Shown: piece after piece, positions 61,544 to 64,000 of the stretch
Layout of the letters: each line of letters begins with the position of its first letter
How positions within the stretch are numbered: position 1 is the stretch's first letter
Assembly: GCA_016702605.1 (NCBI GenBank)
Contig: JADJDQ010000004.1
Location: 1-64,000, forward strand
Reading direction: 5' to 3'
Source: Candidatus Intricatilinea gracilis
GTDB lineage: Bacteria; Pseudomonadota; Gammaproteobacteria; Burkholderiales; Burkholderiaceae_C
Length of the DNA stretch: 64,000 nt
Position numbers and translations under genes: made by a program
Notes under the pieces: model-generated
What the model saw: the letters and a program-made list of their open reading frames with translations, nothing else
What the model was told of the DNA's origin: nothing
The model's database searches: none

Positions 61544-63019
61544 TCAGTGCACCGCCCGTGGCGTCAATGCGCGGTCGAGTTCGCCAGTGATCACGTCACA
61601 CACGTGTTGGGCCGATGTGCCGTCTCTGACGCTGAACATGCGGTCGTACAGCTTGCGCCGTACGTCCTTGTCGACCTCGCGGTCCAGATGCGAGGGCTTG
61701 CGCAGCAGCGCTGCGAGGTCGTCGGCTTCGGTCACCACCAGGCCCGGCAATTCGTCGAGCTTGGCGTCGAACAGCTTGCGCGAGCGGGTGACATAGGCCT
61801 CGTGGTCGGGCCGAAACAATACGACCGGCCGGTCCAGGTGCAGGTAGTCGAACATCAGCGACGAGTAGTCGGTCACCAGGGCCGTGCTCACGGTGAGTAG
61901 TGGATACAGATCGCTGTCCGGGCGCACGAAGCTCACGCTCGGGAATACCTGCTCCAGCTTGGATTGCAGTGGTTGTTCGACCGGGTGCAGGTTCACCACG
62001 AGCAGCCCGCCGGTCTGTTTGACGGCATGGGCCACACGGTCGATACCGACATCGAGCATCCAGCTGCCGTGGGCGCCGTCGCGGAAGGTGGGCGCGTAAA
62101 CAAACACCGGGCGCTTGCGGGCTTGCACTTCCTGCATGCGTCGATAGGTGGCGACGTCGGCGTTCACCAGATCGTCGGCGGTGGGCGTGCGGTGCAGTAC
62201 GTCGTTGCGCGGATAACCGGCGTCGCTGTACCGGTCGAAACCGAACCAGCGCCGCCAGTCCGATTCGACTTCGGGCGAGCTGCCCACGAACGAGGCGAAA
62301 TGGCCGCTGGTCCTGAGCACACGCGCAGTGTGGGCCGAGAAGCGGTCCAGCCCAGGCAGATTGCGGTAGCCGACCTCCTTGATCGACACGCCGTGCCAGA
62401 GCTGTACGTGGCGCGCGCCCGCCAGCAGCGCGGCGGCGTAGGGGTTGGGGCACAGCAGGTGGTCGCTGGTCACCAGGACGGCGGCGGACAACGCACAGGT
62501 CACGTCGTCGCTGCTCCACTGCGTGTATGCGTGCGGCAGGCACTGGCCGCCTAGCTGCGTGACGGTTCGTTCCACCTCGCCGTTGAACGGCAGGTACCAG
62601 ACCTCGATGCCCTGCGCACGGGCCACCTCGCGAAACGCGAGGTAGGTGTACTTGACGTTGTCGCCGAAGAAGCGCCCTCCCATGAAGATCACGCTGCGTG
62701 TCTTGGGATGCGATCGCGACACCTCGGTCAGGTCGCGGCAGCAGCGATCCAGATTGAACTGCTGCTCGATGGCTAGCACGCGAACCTGAAGAGCTGTGAG
62801 GGTTGCCTCGATCGACCGGATCGTGTCAGGTTGCGCCGGCGCGGCGTGCCTGGCGAGTTCCTCGCGCGTTTCGAGCAATGCGGTGACGATGTCGTCGACG
62901 GCATGGCTCATCTGGCTGTCGAAGGTTTCCAGGTGTGCCAAGCGCGCTTCGATGCTGGCCGTCGGCGCGGTGTCCTGCAACGGCACGCTGCTTTCCTGAT
63001 TCATGGTCGAAGCTTGCAT
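61544..63019 (-). CDS. CDP-glycerol glycerophosphotransferase family protein
   Basis: A 491-residue enzyme starting at 63019, with AGGAAAG nine bases upstream. The N-terminal 130 residues form a coiled coil (IEARLAHLETFDSQMSHAVDDI). The Glyphos_transf domain follows with VQLWHGVSIKEVGY, VFVYAPTFRD, VNLHPVEQPLQSKL and LVTDYSSLMFDYLHLDRPVVLF. The family adds or polymerises glycerol phosphate on a glycan. Together with the cytidylyltransferase it indicates glycerophosphate decoration of a surface polymer. Confidence 0.88.
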   Translation of the reverse strand: MQASTMNQESSVPLQDTAPTASIEARLAHLETFDSQMSHAVDDIVTALLETREELARHAAPAQPDTIRSIEATLTALQVRVLAIEQQFNLDRCCRDLTEVSRSHPKTRSVIFMGGRFFGDNVKYTYLAFREVARAQGIEVWYLPFNGEVERTVTQLGGQCLPHAYTQWSSDDVTCALSAAVLVTSDHLLCPNPYAAALLAGARHVQLWHGVSIKEVGYRNLPGLDRFSAHTARVLRTSGHFASFVGSSPEVESDWRRWFGFDRYSDAGYPRNDVLHRTPTADDLVNADVATYRRMQEVQARKRPVFVYAPTFRDGAHGSWMLDVGIDRVAHAVKQTGGLLVVNLHPVEQPLQSKLEQVFPSVSFVRPDSDLYPLLTVSTALVTDYSSLMFDYLHLDRPVVLFRPDHEAYVTRSRKLFDAKLDELPGLVVTEADDLAALLRKPSHLDREVDKDVRRKLYDRMFSVRDGTSAQHVCDVITGELDRALTPRAVH

Positions 63020-63102
63020 CGGCTGGCTTTCCTGAAGGGTTGGGCCCAGTCTAGGAAAGCATCAACTGGCCTGACCTTCGAAATACCGAGGTGTATGGCG
63101 CG

Positions 63103-64000
63103 TTATTGATTGGCGGCGCTGATGGTGCCGCAGGCCAGCGAGGGCGCCGTGTAAAGGCACCCGTCGATCAGCACGATTTCGACCTTGGCGCTGCGTGCGC
63201 CGTCCAGGTCGCGCCAGAAGCCGGCCACCTGCGTGTGCGGCACCCGGGTCAGGCCCGGCGCGGCATCGACCGATGTCGGCCCGATCGCGCGCAACTTCGC
63301 CAGCCGTTGCGATGCCTGCTGCACGAAGACCGGCACATCGCGTAGCGGGATGCGGTTGATCAGGCCGGCATGGTTCCGGTCGGCGAACTTCTCGACGATG
63401 AAACGGCCGTTGGCCAGTGTGGACAGACGGCCGATCAGGCTGGCCAGCGCCAGCCGATCGGCCGTGAAGCTGCCGACGGCGATGTAGACGGGCGCGGCGG
63501 CCCAGGCCGCGTCCGGCCAGGCAGCGGGCCGGGCGTGGCGCTCGGCGGCCAGCAGGCGCTGGCGCTCGTTGGGGCGAAACAGCGCCCACAGGTCCAGGTC
63601 GATCTGCGGATTGAACAACACGGCGCGGTAGCCGAACTGCAGCGCCAGCTTGAGTGCGCCGTGCCCACCCATGCTGCCGTAGTAGCAGGTGACCTGTTCA
63701 GGCGCAAAGGCCGGTGCCACCCGCTGGCGGACCAACTCGACCAGGTGGTCGAAGCTGGTGTCGCTGTACCAGTCGAACTCAGGGTTGTTGACGAACAGCA
63801 GGTGGTGGCCGGGCAAGCCTTGCTGCAGCAGCCGCACCTGGGCGTAGGTGTGCCGGCTGTCAAGGCACGAGGGCACGATCAGCAGTTCGCCATTGCCTTT
63901 GCCACTGTCGTCGCCGGTGGCTGGCGCGACCCACAGGTGTTCTCGGCCCGGGCCCTGGGCATGCCGGGCACGGCCGAACTGCTGCGCGGCGCGAGCGAGC
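63103..64000 (-). CDS. alpha/beta-hydrolase-like protein, cut by the window end
   Basis: The frame is open from the window edge at 64000 (5' end missing) to a stop at 63103. The nucleophile elbow CYYGSMGGHGALKLALQFG has G-x-S-x-G, and AVLFNPQIDLD follows; a likely catalytic histidine is in FADRNHAGLINRI. This fits an esterase or acyl transfer protein with alpha/beta fold, or a glycan-processing enzyme of the cluster. Substrate unknown. Confidence 0.6.
   Translation of the reverse strand, partial: LARAAQQFGRARHAQGPGREHLWVAPATGDDSGKGNGELLIVPSCLDSRHTYAQVRLLQQGLPGHHLLFVNNPEFDWYSDTSFDHLVELVRQRVAPAFAPEQVTCYYGSMGGHGALKLALQFGYRAVLFNPQIDLDLWALFRPNERQRLLAAERHARPAAWPDAAWAAAPVYIAVGSFTADRLALASLIGRLSTLANGRFIVEKFADRNHAGLINRIPLRDVPVFVQQASQRLAKLRAIGPTSVDAAPGLTRVPHTQVAGFWRDLDGARSAKVEIVLIDGCLYTAPSLACGTISAANQ

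Overview
The window is high-GC, gene-dense DNA. Its gene content and order (aroK-aroB-dgt, cysK, gltB-gltD, a complete mla block in the order F-E-D-A-C-B, zwf/hexR diverging from tal/pgi, flhDC as flagellar master regulator) point to a motile betaproteobacterium of the order Burkholderiales. I would guess the Rubrivivax-Leptothrix-Sphaerotilus-Ideonella group, but the genus is inference.

Layout. (1) 1-13.1 kb: a broken Ig-like repeat protein, then housekeeping genes: shikimate pathway (aroK, aroB), dgt, cysK, a REP-associated tyrosine transposase with a nearby hairpin, and glutamate synthase (gltB, gltD). (2) 13.3-17.5 kb: the Mla phospholipid transport system, chained by overlapping start and stop codons. 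(3) 17.6-24 kb: central carbon metabolism, with hexR and zwf facing tal and pgi across a region holding a perfect 19-nt palindrome, a likely HexR operator. (4) 24-27.3 kb: a TPR protein, a cytosolic gingipain/caspase-like cysteine peptidase homologue with a small partner, and a PilZ-type protein. (5) 27.4-43.1 kb: the most interesting part. A histidine kinase and an NtrC-class sigma54 activator are followed by a near-consensus sigma54 promoter, a giant animal-type heme peroxidase with RTX calcium-binding repeats, a full type I secretion system (TolC, LapB/LssB-like ABC transporter, HlyD) and an orphan receiver protein, all on the minus strand. The architecture resembles MopA-type secreted peroxidases linked to Mn(II) oxidation, and the sigma54 control recalls the MnxS/MnxR system of Pseudomonas putida. 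(6) 43.4-47 kb: molybdopterin oxidoreductase, lipoprotein aminopeptidase, ACBP-like protein. (7) 47-55.1 kb: motA, motB, cheY, cheZ, a membrane methyltransferase, a degenerate HD-GYP protein, and a tandem duplication of the whole flhDC operon including its terminator. (8) 55.4-64 kb: a surface-glycan cluster (GT2 glycosyltransferase, DegT aminotransferase, beta-propeller glycosidase-like protein, methyltransferase, ATP-grasp, glycerol-3-phosphate cytidylyltransferase, CDP-glycerol glycerophosphotransferase, and a hydrolase cut by the window end).

Single-base deletions, mostly in short homopolymers, break aroK, gltD and cheY, and the first gene changes frame several times. Because essential or near-essential genes are hit at homopolymers, sequencing indels are the more likely explanation for those three. 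Starts were chosen from ribosome binding sites, overlaps and family alignment from memory; no database search was possible.
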